From the NCBI GenBank assembly GCA_020247055.1, contig JADCJL010000097.1:25050-89049 (forward strand): DNA of 64,000 bases, given 5' to 3'. The position numbers were made by a program, and so were the translations under genes. This document shows, one piece after another, positions 1 through 9,444 of this stretch. Numbering within the stretch: position 1 is the stretch's first letter; every line of letters starts with the position of its first letter. Origin of the DNA: Acidobacteriaceae bacterium. GTDB lineage: Bacteria > Acidobacteriota > Terriglobia > Bryobacterales > Bryobacteraceae. Under the pieces are notes generated by a model. It was not told the origin of the DNA and did no database searches. It saw nothing but the letters and a program-made list of their open reading frames with translations.

Positions 1-2650
1 TCTGCGTCAGCGTCAGACGTTTCTTGTCCGCCATCGGCTTGACCACCTGCAACAGATCGGCCATCAGCCGCGGCAGGTTTGTCGGAATTCGTTCAATCTG
101 CAGGCGCCCGGAGTCGATCTTCGACAGGTCCAGAATGTCATTGACAACCTCGAGCAACGACTCGCCGGAGGTCCGCAGCGTCGTCAACATCTCCTGCTGC
201 GCCTCATCCAACCTCGTCCCCGCCAGCAGCTCCGCCAGACCCAGCACCCCGTTCATGGGCGTGCGCAACTCATGGCTCATCGTTGCCAGAAACTCCGACT
301 TCACCGCCGCCGCCGACTCGGCCGCTGCTTTGGCCGCCTCCAGCTCCCGCGTCCGCTCCGCTACATGCGCCTCCAGCTCCGCCGTCCGCAGAGCGGTCTG
401 CCGACTCCGGTTCCGCATCCGCAGCGCCATCAGGCTGATCATCAACAACCCGCAGAGAACGCCAAACCAGGTCGTCTGGTAGAGCCGCGGCGGAATGCTC
501 CACGCCAGCGTAGTCTCCCGCCGCCCCGCTCCGTCCGCCCACGCACTCCGCAGCCGGAAACGGTAATCCCCCGGCGCCAAATTGCTGTACTGAATCGACC
601 GGCGCGTTCCGGCCGGCTGCCAGCCCGGATCAATCCCCTCGAGCCAGTACTCGACGCTAACCGGGCGCGGACTCGATATCGAAAACGCGTCAAAGGCAAT
701 CTCAATCTGGCTCACCCCGGCCGGCAGCTTCGCCAGACCGGCCAGGGGAACCTCCTGCCCCGCCGCCGTGAGCGAGGTCAGCAACAGCGTCGGTCCGAAC
801 GCGGGCGCCGTAATCTGCCGCGGATCAATCGCCATCGCCCCTTCGAGCGAGGCAAACAGAATTCGCCCCTCGGCCAGCGCCGCCCCGCTCTGGCCCTGCG
901 ACATCCCAAAGTTCAGGTTCTTCAGCCCGTCAGCGTGGGTCAGCCGCAGTTCGGCATCTCGCGCTCCGGCCAGCCACCGCGCCGACTCAATGCGAACAAT
1001 CCCCCGCCGCGTACCGATCCACAACCTCCCATCGCCATCCCCGATCAGCGAGAAGATCCGGTCCTCCGGCAGACCCCGGCGGCTCCACTCCCCCTGTCCC
1101 GGATGCCACGCCAACAAACCCCGGTCCGTACCCACCCAGAGCACCCCGGTCGCCCCCTCCCAGTGCAAGGTCAAAATTTGCTCGTCCGCATGCCGTCCCG
1201 GCACCGGTAGCGCCTTCTCCTCCCGTCCCGAAAACGCCCATAACCGCTCCCGGTCCGAACCCCACAGCACCCCGCCCGGCCCCACGGCCAGCAACGCAAC
1301 ATTCCCCCTCGCACTCAACTGCCGCCCTCCCCCCGGCTCCCGCAGCGATCCCTGTTCGTAAAGCCCTGAACGGCGCGCCACCAGCACGCGCCGCCGCGGC
1401 CCGTCCACCCACCAACCCGTCCGCGCGCCCAACGTCCCGGCCGCCGCGTCTGGAATCGCCACCAGCCGGTCCCCCTCGAGCCGATAGCTGTCGGCTCCAT
1501 CTCCCGCCAACAGCACCCCCGTCGCCGGGTCCTCTCCCATCTGCGTCACCGGACCCGCCGCCAGCACCGGACGTTCCGGCCCGCCTTGTCCCCAGCGGGT
1601 CAACCCTCGGTTCCGCGAATACATCCACACACTGCCCCGCGCATCCCGGTACAGCGCACTCACCGCATCCGCCGTCTCGTCGCCCTTCTCGAACTCCGGC
1701 GACACCGGCGAATCCCGCAACCGGAACAGATCTCCCGTCAGCGTGCCGATCCACAGCGCCCCTTCCCGGTCCTCGAGCAAGGCCGTCACGATCGCGTTCT
1801 CAAAGCTCGCCGGCAGCCGCACCAGCTCAATCTGCCCCCCGCGCAGTCTGCCCACGCTTCCCCGTCCGCCAATCCAAACCACCCCGCGACGATCCTCCAC
1901 CAGTGCATCCGCCCCGCTCTCGCCCCGTAGCGCTCCCGGCAGCGCCCACTCCTGGCTCACTCCTCCGCGCCAGCTCCACAGCCCGTCCGCCGTCCGCACC
2001 CAGACTGTCCCTTTGCCGCCCACCTGCAACCGGCGCGGCGTCCCTACCCGAAACTGGCCCGCTCGCCGTCGCGCCCCTCCCGCCTCCCACTGATCTAACT
2101 CTCCCGACCCCCTCACCGTCCATAGCGTCCCGTCGGCCGCAAACGCCGCCGCCGCCGCACCCTCCGCCGGAATCCATCGCTGCCCCGCCGCCCCGTTCTC
2201 CACCTCCCCCACGCCCCTCGGCCCGCTCACCCGCAGCCGCCCCGGCAATGCCCGCAACGCCGCCCGCGCCGCCGGCGCCGGCTCTCCGGCCGCCGCCATC
2301 ACGCTCTCCACCCCTACTCCCCCACCCGGAGCCACCCGCACCAACGTCCCCCGCCCCGTCATCGCCCACACCGCCCCCGCCCCGTCTACCGTCAAAGCCG
2401 CCACGCCCCGGTCCACCGCCCGCGCCGCCGGCCAACCCGCCGCCACCCCCGCCGTGCCGTTAAACCGGATCAGCCCATCGGCATGGCCAATCCACAGATA
2501 CCCGTCCGGCGACTGCGCCAGACACGTTATCGTCTCCTCCGGTATCCCCTGCGCCCAGTTCCAGTGGTCCACCACGTACTGCCGTGCCGGCACTCCAGGG
2601 TCCAGCCCGAAAGCCAGACTCGCCCACAGCACCAGGAAGTAAAGCAACAT
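1..2650 (-). CDS. Propeller-type sensor histidine kinase (partial, runs off left edge)
   Basis: The reading frame is open from an ATG at 2650 to the window edge, 883 codons. After a signal-like N-terminus (MLLYFLVLWASLAFG) come repeated blades of the two-component-regulator propeller type (YLWIGHADGL, VVWIGGRGS, ALWIGTLTGD, VLWVGTDRGL, RLWIGTRRGI), about residues 20-570. A Y_Y_Y-like sandwich follows (about 620-700), then one membrane segment (about 724-742), a charged coiled coil, and a HisKA domain with H box SHELRTPMNG whose phospho-accepting His is residue 793. The ATPase domain, and any receiver or DNA-binding domain, lie beyond the edge. The architecture fits a periplasmic ligand sensor signalling across the inner membrane; in other phyla such kinases often sense glycans, but the ligand cannot be read here. 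It is divergent from the PQQ dehydrogenase at 2781. Confidence 0.88.
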   Translation of the reverse strand, partial: MLLYFLVLWASLAFGLDPGVPARQYVVDHWNWAQGIPEETITCLAQSPDGYLWIGHADGLIRFNGTAGVAAGWPAARAVDRGVAALTVDGAGAVWAMTGRGTLVRVAPGGGVGVESVMAAAGEPAPAARAALRALPGRLRVSGPRGVGEVENGAAGQRWIPAEGAAAAAFAADGTLWTVRGSGELDQWEAGGARRRAGQFRVGTPRRLQVGGKGTVWVRTADGLWSWRGGVSQEWALPGALRGESGADALVEDRRGVVWIGGRGSVGRLRGGQIELVRLPASFENAIVTALLEDREGALWIGTLTGDLFRLRDSPVSPEFEKGDETADAVSALYRDARGSVWMYSRNRGLTRWGQGGPERPVLAAGPVTQMGEDPATGVLLAGDGADSYRLEGDRLVAIPDAAAGTLGARTGWWVDGPRRRVLVARRSGLYEQGSLREPGGGRQLSARGNVALLAVGPGGVLWGSDRERLWAFSGREEKALPVPGRHADEQILTLHWEGATGVLWVGTDRGLLAWHPGQGEWSRRGLPEDRIFSLIGDGDGRLWIGTRRGIVRIESARWLAGARDAELRLTHADGLKNLNFGMSQGQSGAALAEGRILFASLEGAMAIDPRQITAPAFGPTLLLTSLTAAGQEVPLAGLAKLPAGVSQIEIAFDAFSISSPRPVSVEYWLEGIDPGWQPAGTRRSIQYSNLAPGDYRFRLRSAWADGAGRRETTLAWSIPPRLYQTTWFGVLCGLLMISLMALRMRNRSRQTALRTAELEAHVAERTRELEAAKAAAESAAAVKSEFLATMSHELRTPMNGVLGLAELLAGTRLDEAQQEMLTTLRTSGESLLEVVNDILDLSKIDSGRLQIERIPTNLPRLMADLLQVVKPMADKKRLTLTQ

Positions 2651-2780
2651 TCTTCCGGATCGCTTCCCGGCTACACGGCCATGAATTCCCATCCACACGC
2701 ATTGCGTATCGGCGGCGGCAAGGAAAGCAAGAGGGCGGAAGCAAAGCTTCTCCCCCTGACTACGATAAAATCAAGCGGCC
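2651..2780. promoter_or_regulatory. Divergent intergenic region between sensor kinase and PQQ dehydrogenase
   Basis: This 130-base gap separates two genes transcribed outward, so it must carry both promoters. It is less GC-rich than its surroundings. TACGATAAAATC at 2761-2772 contains a -10-like GATAAAAT just upstream of the dehydrogenase ATG, which would give a very short leader. No clear -35 element or operator is visible. Confidence 0.4.
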
Positions 2781-5096
2781 ATGATCCGCCGCGCCTTACT
2801 CTCCCTCGCCCTCGCCTACGCCCTCGCCGCTTCCGCCCAACAGCCGCCCCCCACCTACAAAAAATACTGCGCCGCCTGCCACGCCGACTCCGCCACCGGC
2901 ACCGACCGCGGCCCCAATCTCATCGACACCCGCTCCCTCCGCTCCCGCTCCCTCACCCAAATTCGCGACCTCATCCGCAACGGCACCAAAGGCGGCATGC
3001 CCGCCTTCCCCCTCCCCGCCGCCGAACTCGACTCCCTCGCCGCCGCCGTCCACTCCTGGAACGCCTCCGCCTTCGACGCCCATCCCCCCGGCGACCCCGC
3101 CGCCGGCCGCCAACTCTTCGCCCAACAGTGCCAGCACTGCCACACCGTCGCCGGCCAGGGCGGCGCCAACGGCCCCGACCTCTCCGCCGCCGGACGCGAA
3201 CTCACCGTCAAAGAACTCGACGAAACCCTCACCAACCCCTCCTCCCGCAAAGGCCAGCGCAACGGCGCCACCTGCCCCAGTTGGGCCTTCTGCCCCGACG
3301 ACCCCTGGGCCGTCGTCACCGCCCGTCTCCGCGACGGCCGCTCCCTCCGCGGCTTCGCCCGCAGCCGCGGCCAGCACGACCTCCAACTCCAAACCCTCGA
3401 CGGCAAAATCGTCTCCCTCACCGCCGCCGACTACTCCAAACTCGACTTCGAGAAAACCTCCCTCATGCCCGCCTTCTCTGGCAGCCCCGTCCAACGCCAG
3501 AATCTCATCGCCTACCTCAGCACCCTCGGCGGCATCGCCCCCGGCCCCGTCTCCGGCCCCGTTCCCCCCGCCACCCCCGCCGAAATCCAGCGCGTCCAGC
3601 AACCCGCCCCCGGCCAATGGCCCGGCTACCACGGCCTCCCCTCCGGCAACCGCCACAGCTCCCTCACCGAGATCCACCCCGGCAACGCCGCCAAACTCCA
3701 ATCCGCCTGGACCTACTCGCTCCCCCACCTCGGCCTCCAAACCACCCCCCTCGTCGCTGACGGCATCATGTACGTCACCGCCCCCAACCAGGTCTGCGCC
3801 CTCGACGCCCGCACCGGCCGCGAAATCTGGTGCTACCTCCGCTCCCGCACCCAAGCCACCACCATCTCCGGCGACGCCGCCAAAGGCGCCCAACGCGGCG
3901 TCGCCCTCCTCGGCGACCGCGTCTTCTTCCTCACCGACGACGCCCACATGATCGCCCTCCACCGCCTCACCGGCGCTCTCCTCTGGCAGGTCTACATGCC
4001 TACCCCCGGCTCCCCCGGCGCCTACGGCGCCACGGCCGCTCCCCTCGTCGTCGGCGACCTCGTCATCGGCGGCGTCGGCGGCGGCGATGCCCCCCTGCTC
4101 GGCTTCATCGCCGCCTACCGCGCCACCACCGGCGAAGAGGTCTGGCGCTTCCGTACCATCCCCGCCCGCGGCGAAAAGGGCTCGGAAACCTGGGGCGGCA
4201 AAGCCATCAACTACGGTGGCGGCGCCACCTGGTTCACCGGCTCCTACGACCCCGAAACCGCCACCCTCTACTGGCCCACCGGCAACCCCTATCCCGACAC
4301 CGACGGCACCGACCGTGCCGGCGACAACCTCTACACCGACTCCGTCGTCGCCCTCGACGCCAAAACCGGAAAACTCAAATGGCACTTCCAGTTCACCCCC
4401 CACGACCTCTGGGACTGGGACGCCACCGAACCCCTCCTCCTCGTCGATACCAAGTTCCAGGGCCGCGACCGCAAACTCCTCCTCCAGGCCAACCGCAACG
4501 GCTTCTTCTACGTCCTCGACCGCCTCACCGGCGAGTTCCTCCTCGGCAAACCCTTCGTCGAACGCCTCACCTGGGCCTCCGGCCTCGATCCCAAAGGACG
4601 CCCCATCCTCACCGCCAACAGCAAACCCACCCCCGGCGGCACCAAAACCTGCCCCGCCGTCCGCGGCGCCACCAACTGGTACTCCACCGCCTTTAACCCC
4701 GACACCCGCCTCTTCTACGTCATGGCCGTCGAAGACTGCAACCTCTACCGCCAGGCCGGCAGCTGGTTCGTCCCCTACAACGACCCCGCCAATCCCCCCG
4801 TCAAACTCCTCCGCGCTCTCGATATTGAAACCGGCAAAATCGTCTGGGAGGTCCCCCAAACCGGCGCCCCCGAAAGCAACTACTCGGGCGTCCTCTCCAC
4901 CGCCGGCGGCCTGCTCTTCTACGGCGAATCCGGCGGCACCTTCGCCGCCGCCGACGCCAAAACCGGCAAAACCCTCTGGCACTTCAACACCGGCCAGGCC
5001 TGGAAGGCCTCCCCCATGACCTACACCGTCGACGGCAAACAGTACGTCGCCATCGCCGGCGGCGGCAACATCTTCGCCTTCACCCTCCGGCCCTGA
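2781..5096 (+). CDS. PQQ-dependent dehydrogenase with two N-terminal cytochrome c domains
   Basis: 771 residues with a signal peptide (about 1-19, ending ALAASAQ). Two class I cytochrome c domains follow: CxxCH at residues 30-34 with a GGMPAF methionine-ligand region near 73, and CxxCH at 117-121. A linker (about 160-240) with DGRSLRGFA and LMPAFSG resembles the haem-binding module of planctomycete secreted cytochromes. The rest, from about 275, is a quinoprotein propeller with methanol-dehydrogenase-like signatures (RAGDNLYTDSVVALD, FTPHDLWDWD). It should oxidise an alcohol, aldose or related substrate in the periplasm and pass electrons through its own haems. Quinohaemoproteins usually carry one C-terminal cytochrome; two at the N-terminus is less common. 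The substrate is not predictable. A strong hairpin follows the stop. Confidence 0.85.
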   Translation: MIRRALLSLALAYALAASAQQPPPTYKKYCAACHADSATGTDRGPNLIDTRSLRSRSLTQIRDLIRNGTKGGMPAFPLPAAELDSLAAAVHSWNASAFDAHPPGDPAAGRQLFAQQCQHCHTVAGQGGANGPDLSAAGRELTVKELDETLTNPSSRKGQRNGATCPSWAFCPDDPWAVVTARLRDGRSLRGFARSRGQHDLQLQTLDGKIVSLTAADYSKLDFEKTSLMPAFSGSPVQRQNLIAYLSTLGGIAPGPVSGPVPPATPAEIQRVQQPAPGQWPGYHGLPSGNRHSSLTEIHPGNAAKLQSAWTYSLPHLGLQTTPLVADGIMYVTAPNQVCALDARTGREIWCYLRSRTQATTISGDAAKGAQRGVALLGDRVFFLTDDAHMIALHRLTGALLWQVYMPTPGSPGAYGATAAPLVVGDLVIGGVGGGDAPLLGFIAAYRATTGEEVWRFRTIPARGEKGSETWGGKAINYGGGATWFTGSYDPETATLYWPTGNPYPDTDGTDRAGDNLYTDSVVALDAKTGKLKWHFQFTPHDLWDWDATEPLLLVDTKFQGRDRKLLLQANRNGFFYVLDRLTGEFLLGKPFVERLTWASGLDPKGRPILTANSKPTPGGTKTCPAVRGATNWYSTAFNPDTRLFYVMAVEDCNLYRQAGSWFVPYNDPANPPVKLLRALDIETGKIVWEVPQTGAPESNYSGVLSTAGGLLFYGESGGTFAAADAKTGKTLWHFNTGQAWKASPMTYTVDGKQYVAIAGGGNIFAFTLRP

Positions 5097-5098
5097 AC

Positions 5099-5128
5099 CC
5101 GGCCGCCCCGCTACCCCAGGGCGGCCGG
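5099..5128. terminator. Hairpin terminator between convergent genes
   Basis: A perfect 10-bp stem (CCGGCCGCCC at 5099-5108 pairing with GGGCGGCCGG at 5119-5128) around a 10-base loop lies directly after the dehydrogenase stop and before the HtpG stop, which approaches from the other strand. There is no T-run, so it may act in both directions or protect 3' ends. Confidence 0.6.
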
Positions 5129-5148
5129 ATCAGAATCCCGCCGACTAA

Positions 5149-7014
5149 CTAAACCGCCCGCCTCAACACCCGGTTCAGCCGTTGCACAAACGCGCCCGGA
5201 TCTTCAAGCGCGATGCCCTCGACGAGCAGCGCCTGGTCGAGCAACAGAAACGCCGCGTCATCCACCAGCGAATCGTTGCTCGCCGCCAGCAGCTTCTTCA
5301 CAATCTCGTGGTCCGGATTGATCTCAAGAATCGGCTTGCCCTCGGGCATCTCCTTCTGACCCATCGCCCGCAGCATCTGCCGCATCTGCAGTGACGGCTC
5401 CTCCTCATCGGAAACAATGCACGACGGGCTATCGGCCAACCGCGCCGACTGCCGCACGTCTTTCACCTTCTCCCCGAGAACCCTCTTCAGCTTCTCGAGC
5501 AGCGGCGTCAACGCCTCGCGCTTCTCCTCGGCCGTCTCGTCCTTCAGATCATCGCCCGACGACGCCTTATTCACCGACTTCAGCTCGACGTCCTGATACT
5601 TCTCAATCCGCGAGAAGATAAACTCGTCGATCTCATCCGCCAGGATGACCACTTCAATGTCTTTCTTCTTGTAGATCTCGAGTAGCGGGGAATTCCGCAG
5701 CTGCGTCGCGTTCTGCCCCGTGATGAAGTAAATCCCCTTCTGGCCCTCCTGCATCCGGCCCTTCACTTCGGCCAGACTCGTCCAGCCCTCGCTCTTGGTC
5801 GTCTTCACCCGGATCAGCTCAAGCAGCGTCTCTTCGTTGGCGTGATCGCTGTACAACCCTTCCTTGAGCGGGCGGTTGAACTCTTCAATGAAGTTCGTGT
5901 ACTGTTCGGGATTGTCCGTCGCCAGCGACTTCAGCTCGGACAGAATCTTCTTCACGCTCGCCGTCCGGATCGCCGTCAGCACCCGGTTCTGCTGCAGAAT
6001 CTCGCGGCTCACGTTGAGCGGCAAATCCTCGCTGTCGATAATCCCCCGCACAAAGCGCAGATAGGTCGGCAGCAGCTCTTTCGAATCGTCCATGATGAAG
6101 ACGCGCCGCACATACAGCTTCACGCCCGGCCGGTAGTCGGCCTGGTAGAGGTCAAACGGCGCCTTCGACGGAATGTAGAACAGCGTCGTGTACTCCATCG
6201 TCCCTTCCGCCTTGGTATGGAACCAGCACAGCGGATCCGCCCAATCGCCCGAAACGGACTTGTACAGCTCTTTGTAGTCTTCGTCTTTCAGCTCGTTCTT
6301 TGGCCGCTTCCACAACGCGCTCGCCGCGTTTACCTGCTTGGTCGTCCGCTTCTTGACCGACTTCTTTTCCGCCTCGTCCCACTCATTCTCGTCCGCCGTC
6401 AGGAAGATCGGAAAAGCGATGTGGTTCGAATACTTCTTGACGATCTCCCGCAGCTTCCAGCTATTGGCGTACTCCTTGCCCTCGGTGTGGAAGTGCAGAA
6501 TCACGGTCGTGCCGCTCTTGTCCCGCTCGGCCGGCTCGAGCTCGTAGCCCGACTTGCCATCGCTCGTCCAGCGCCAAGCCTTCTCCTCACCGGCCTTCCG
6601 CGAGATGACTTCCACCTTGTCCGCCACAATAAACGCGCTGTAAAAACCCACGCCGAACTGCCCAATCAGGTTCGAATCTTTCTTGGCGTCGCCCGACAGG
6701 TTCGCCAGAAAGTTCTTCGTTCCCGACCGCGCAATCGTACCCAGATGCGAGACCAGGTCCTCATCGTTCATCCCAATGCCCGTATCGGCAATCTGCAGCG
6801 TCCCCGCCGCTTCGTCTAGTTCGAGATCGATCCGCGGATCAAACGGCATCGACTTATACGGCTCCTCGGTCAGTGACAAATACTTCAGCTTGTCCAAAGC
6901 ATCCGAGGCGTTCGAGACTAATTCTCTGAGAAAAATCTCCTGATGCGAGTACAAAGAATGTATGATCAGCTGCAAAAGCTGGCTGACTTCAGTTTGAAAT
7001 TCACGTTGTGCCAT
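5149..7014 (-). CDS. htpG: Chaperone protein HtpG (Hsp90)
   Basis: 621 residues, the normal size for bacterial Hsp90. The N-terminal GHKL ATPase has all hallmarks: SNASDALDKLKYL, ADTGIGM and GQFGVGFYSAF. The middle domain (FYIPSKAPFDL, GIIDSEDLPLNVSRE) and the C-terminal dimerisation domain follow in order. It is a cytosolic ATP-dependent chaperone. Its codon use is more balanced than that of its neighbours, as expected for a well-expressed gene. The ATG at 7014 gives the canonical start MAQREFQTEVSQLL. It stands alone, convergent with the PQQ dehydrogenase. Confidence 0.98.
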   Translation of the reverse strand: MAQREFQTEVSQLLQLIIHSLYSHQEIFLRELVSNASDALDKLKYLSLTEEPYKSMPFDPRIDLELDEAAGTLQIADTGIGMNDEDLVSHLGTIARSGTKNFLANLSGDAKKDSNLIGQFGVGFYSAFIVADKVEVISRKAGEEKAWRWTSDGKSGYELEPAERDKSGTTVILHFHTEGKEYANSWKLREIVKKYSNHIAFPIFLTADENEWDEAEKKSVKKRTTKQVNAASALWKRPKNELKDEDYKELYKSVSGDWADPLCWFHTKAEGTMEYTTLFYIPSKAPFDLYQADYRPGVKLYVRRVFIMDDSKELLPTYLRFVRGIIDSEDLPLNVSREILQQNRVLTAIRTASVKKILSELKSLATDNPEQYTNFIEEFNRPLKEGLYSDHANEETLLELIRVKTTKSEGWTSLAEVKGRMQEGQKGIYFITGQNATQLRNSPLLEIYKKKDIEVVILADEIDEFIFSRIEKYQDVELKSVNKASSGDDLKDETAEEKREALTPLLEKLKRVLGEKVKDVRQSARLADSPSCIVSDEEEPSLQMRQMLRAMGQKEMPEGKPILEINPDHEIVKKLLAASNDSLVDDAAFLLLDQALLVEGIALEDPGAFVQRLNRVLRRAV

Positions 7015-7158
7015 GGTTGTTTAATCCAGTAAGAGAGAGTGCCTACGCTGTGGGCTGCCTGTACGGAACCAGCATGCAGGTAACCATCCGGGACCGGCGC
7101 CCGGCAATGGACGTTCAGCGCTACCCTCTATCCTAACCAATTCAGGCATAATGCAGGC

Positions 7159-7668
7159 ATGGTCCCAGTCCCCCCCGCCATCGCCTCCCTCACCCGCCCC
7201 GCCGAAAACCTGTTCACCTACTACTTTCTCCGCGCCCTCGCCACGCTCCCCGCCCTCCCCATCACCCTCCCCCTCCTCTACTTCCGCTACCACACCATGC
7301 GCTACGAGTTCAGCCCGGAAGGGATCCGCATGAGTTGGGGCGTCCTGTTCCGCCACGAAATCGTCCTGAACTACGCCCGCATCCAGGACATCCACCTGCG
7401 CTCAAACGCCATCGAACGCTGGCTCGGCCTCGCCCGCATCGAGATCCAAACCGCCAGCGGCTCAAGCAGCGCCGAAATGGTCCTCGAAGGCATCCCCGAC
7501 CCCGCCGCCATGCGCGACTTCCTCTACGACCGCATGCGCGGCGCTTCCACCCCCACCGCCGACCCCAACGCCAGCCTCGCCGCCATCCTCCACGAAATCG
7601 CCGCCGAAATGCGCGCCCTCCGCCTCGCCCTCAACCCGGAAGCCCCCCCGCTCCATCCCCATGGTTAA
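7159..7668 (+). CDS. Membrane PH-domain protein (bPH2/YdbS-like), first of pair
   Basis: 169 residues. An N-terminal hydrophobic stretch (FLRALATLPALPITLPLLYF, about 24-43) precedes YEFSPEGIRMSWGVLFRHEIVLNYARIQDI, whose start and middle match the bacterial PH-like domain formerly called DUF304: a strand-turn-strand followed by an ARIQDI segment. The C-terminus is a helical tail (ILHEIAAEMRALRLAL). Proteins of this type are inner-membrane and of poorly known function; some affect competence or envelope stress. It overlaps the next gene, a second PH-domain protein with a matching tail, by 8 bases, so the two probably form a complex. Confidence 0.75.
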   Translation: MVPVPPAIASLTRPAENLFTYYFLRALATLPALPITLPLLYFRYHTMRYEFSPEGIRMSWGVLFRHEIVLNYARIQDIHLRSNAIERWLGLARIEIQTASGSSSAEMVLEGIPDPAAMRDFLYDRMRGASTPTADPNASLAAILHEIAAEMRALRLALNPEAPPLHPHG

Positions 7669-8350
7669 TGCCATCGAACAACTCCTTCTCGGCTGGCTCC
7701 GCGTCCCCCCGGAACCGGCCCCGCCCGAAGGCGCCCCCGGCTCCCTGCTCCTGTTTCGCGCCGGCCGCAACTACTGGCGCTGGCGTCTGCTCTGCTGGGC
7801 CGGCGCCCAGGCCGCCCTCCTGCTCCTCGTCCTCCTGCCCCTGCTACTCAGCCGGCCGCAGCCCCTCCCGGCTGGCCTCACCACCCTGCTGCTCCTCCTC
7901 TACCCCCTCCAGGCCCTCTTCACCTTCTTCGCCCAACGGCTCGACTACCGTCTCCGCTGGTACATCGTCACCGACCGCAGCCTCCGCATCCGCGCCGGCC
8001 TCTGGTCCGTCTCGGAAACCACCATGACTTTCGCCAACATCCAGGACCTCCGCATCACCGCCGACCCCCTCCAGGGCGCCCTCGGACTCGCCGACCTCGA
8101 AGTCAGCAGCGCCGGCGGCTCCGTCTCCAAAGAACCCGGCGCCAGCCCCACCCACCTCGCCCGCTTCGCCGGCATCGACAACGCCGAAGCCCTCCGCGAC
8201 CTCCTCCTCGCACGCCTCAAACGCTACCGCGACTCCGGCCTCGGCGACCGCCCCGAAGCCGCCCCTCTCACCGCCGAGGCCGCCGCCCGCGAACTGCTCG
8301 CCGAAACCCGCGCCCTCCGCGCCGCCCTCTACCCGAAAACCTCCTCGTAA
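7661..8350 (+). CDS. Membrane PH-domain protein (bPH2/YdbS-like), second of pair
   Basis: 229 residues with two adjacent hydrophobic segments (LLCWAGAQAALLLLVLLPLLL and LTTLLLLLYPLQALFTFF, about 43-90), then a bPH2 domain (WYIVTDRSLRIRAGLWS, TFANIQDLRITADPLQGALGLADLEVSS in two pieces). The C-terminal helix (AAARELLAETRALRAALYP) resembles that of the preceding protein, suggesting duplication or pairing. The ATG at 7661 lies inside the upstream gene, so translation is probably coupled. The last 22 bases overlap the convergent alcohol dehydrogenase gene. The function is unknown beyond the membrane PH-domain assignment. Confidence 0.75.
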   Translation: MVNAIEQLLLGWLRVPPEPAPPEGAPGSLLLFRAGRNYWRWRLLCWAGAQAALLLLVLLPLLLSRPQPLPAGLTTLLLLLYPLQALFTFFAQRLDYRLRWYIVTDRSLRIRAGLWSVSETTMTFANIQDLRITADPLQGALGLADLEVSSAGGSVSKEPGASPTHLARFAGIDNAEALRDLLLARLKRYRDSGLGDRPEAAPLTAEAAARELLAETRALRAALYPKTSS

Positions 8351-9444
8351 AGCCCCACAATCTCCTCCCGCGTCGGCACCCGCGGATTATTCCCCGGCGA
8401 CCCCGACTCCAAAGCATCCGCCGCCATCTGCCCCATCACCGCCCGAAACGCCCCCGCCTCCACCCCGTATTCCCTCAGCGTCGGCACCCGCAAATCCCGG
8501 TTGAACGCCTCAAGCGCCCCCACCACATCCTCGCCCAACCCCGTATGCGCCGCAAACGCCCGATACCGCTCCGGCGCCCCCGGCAAACTGAACCGCGTCA
8601 CCGCCGGCAGCAGCATCGCGTTCGACAGCCCGTGCGGAATATGAAAGTACGCCCCCAACGGCCGCGACATCCCGTGCACCAGCGCCACGCTCGCGTTCGA
8701 AAACGCCATGCCCCCCAGCATCGCCCCTGTCATCATCGCCTCCTTCGCCGCCCGGTCCCCCGCGTCCGCCCACGCCCGCCGCAGGTGCGGCACAATCAAC
8801 GCCCCCGCCTGCAGCGCAATGGCGTCGGAAAACGCGCTCGCCTTCCGCGACACATACGCCTCCAGCGCGTGCGTCAGCGAATCAATCCCCACCGCCGCCG
8901 TCAACCCCTGCGGCATCGACAACGACAGCTCGTAATCCACCAGCGCCACCGCCGGCAGCAGATGACCATCGAGAATCATCATCTTCACGTTCCGCGCCCG
9001 GTCCGTGATAATCGTAATCCGCGTCGCCTCGCTCCCCGTCCCCGCCGTCGAAGGGATCGCAATCAGCGGCAGCCCCGGCGCCGGAATCTTGTGGTACCCC
9101 ATGTACTGCGCAAGCGGCCCCGCGTTCGTCGCCAGAATCGCCATCGCCTTGGCCGCGTCAATCGCCGACCCCCCGCCCAGCGCCACCAACCCATCGCCCC
9201 CGTGCGCCCGCAGCGCCGCCAACCCCTGCTCGACGACCTCCAGATCCGGGTCCGGCGTCACCCCCGCAAACACCGCCACCGGCAACTCCTCCCGCAGCGC
9301 CCGCGCCGCCGCGCTCTCCCGCAGGTAAGGGTCCACCACCAGCAGCGGCCGCCGGATCCCCAGCCGCCTACACTCCGCCGCTGCCCCAAGCGACGCCCCC
9401 GCGCCAATCTGTATCGTCGGTGGTAACTGCAGCTTTACGACCAT
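8329..9444 (-). CDS. Iron-containing alcohol dehydrogenase
   Basis: 371 residues from the ATG at 9444. That start is preferred to an upstream in-frame one because MVVKLQLPPTIQIG is the usual family N-terminus and it overlaps the preceding stop by 10 bases. Group III motifs are present: GGGSAIDAAKA (NAD(P) binding), PSTAGTGSEAT, and the metal-binding Asp/His set in LVDYELS, DSLTHALEAYVS, ALVHGMSRPLG and FHIPHGLSNA. It is cytosolic and interconverts an alcohol or hydroxyacid with its aldehyde. Coupling to a CoA-acylating semialdehyde dehydrogenase suggests one pathway in which its product is the partner's substrate. Confidence 0.88.
   Translation of the reverse strand: MVVKLQLPPTIQIGAGASLGAAAECRRLGIRRPLLVVDPYLRESAAARALREELPVAVFAGVTPDPDLEVVEQGLAALRAHGGDGLVALGGGSAIDAAKAMAILATNAGPLAQYMGYHKIPAPGLPLIAIPSTAGTGSEATRITIITDRARNVKMMILDGHLLPAVALVDYELSLSMPQGLTAAVGIDSLTHALEAYVSRKASAFSDAIALQAGALIVPHLRRAWADAGDRAAKEAMMTGAMLGGMAFSNASVALVHGMSRPLGAYFHIPHGLSNAMLLPAVTRFSLPGAPERYRAFAAHTGLGEDVVGALEAFNRDLRVPTLREYGVEAGAFRAVMGQMAADALESGSPGNNPRVPTREEIVGLYEEVFG

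Noticed and set aside
2796..4982. 728-codon open frame on the minus strand opposite the PQQ dehydrogenase
   Set aside because: Its product is almost entirely Gly, Ala, Val, Glu and Asp, the expected antisense of C-ending codons in the real gene. No motif or signal is present. The strong strand bias creates such shadows throughout.
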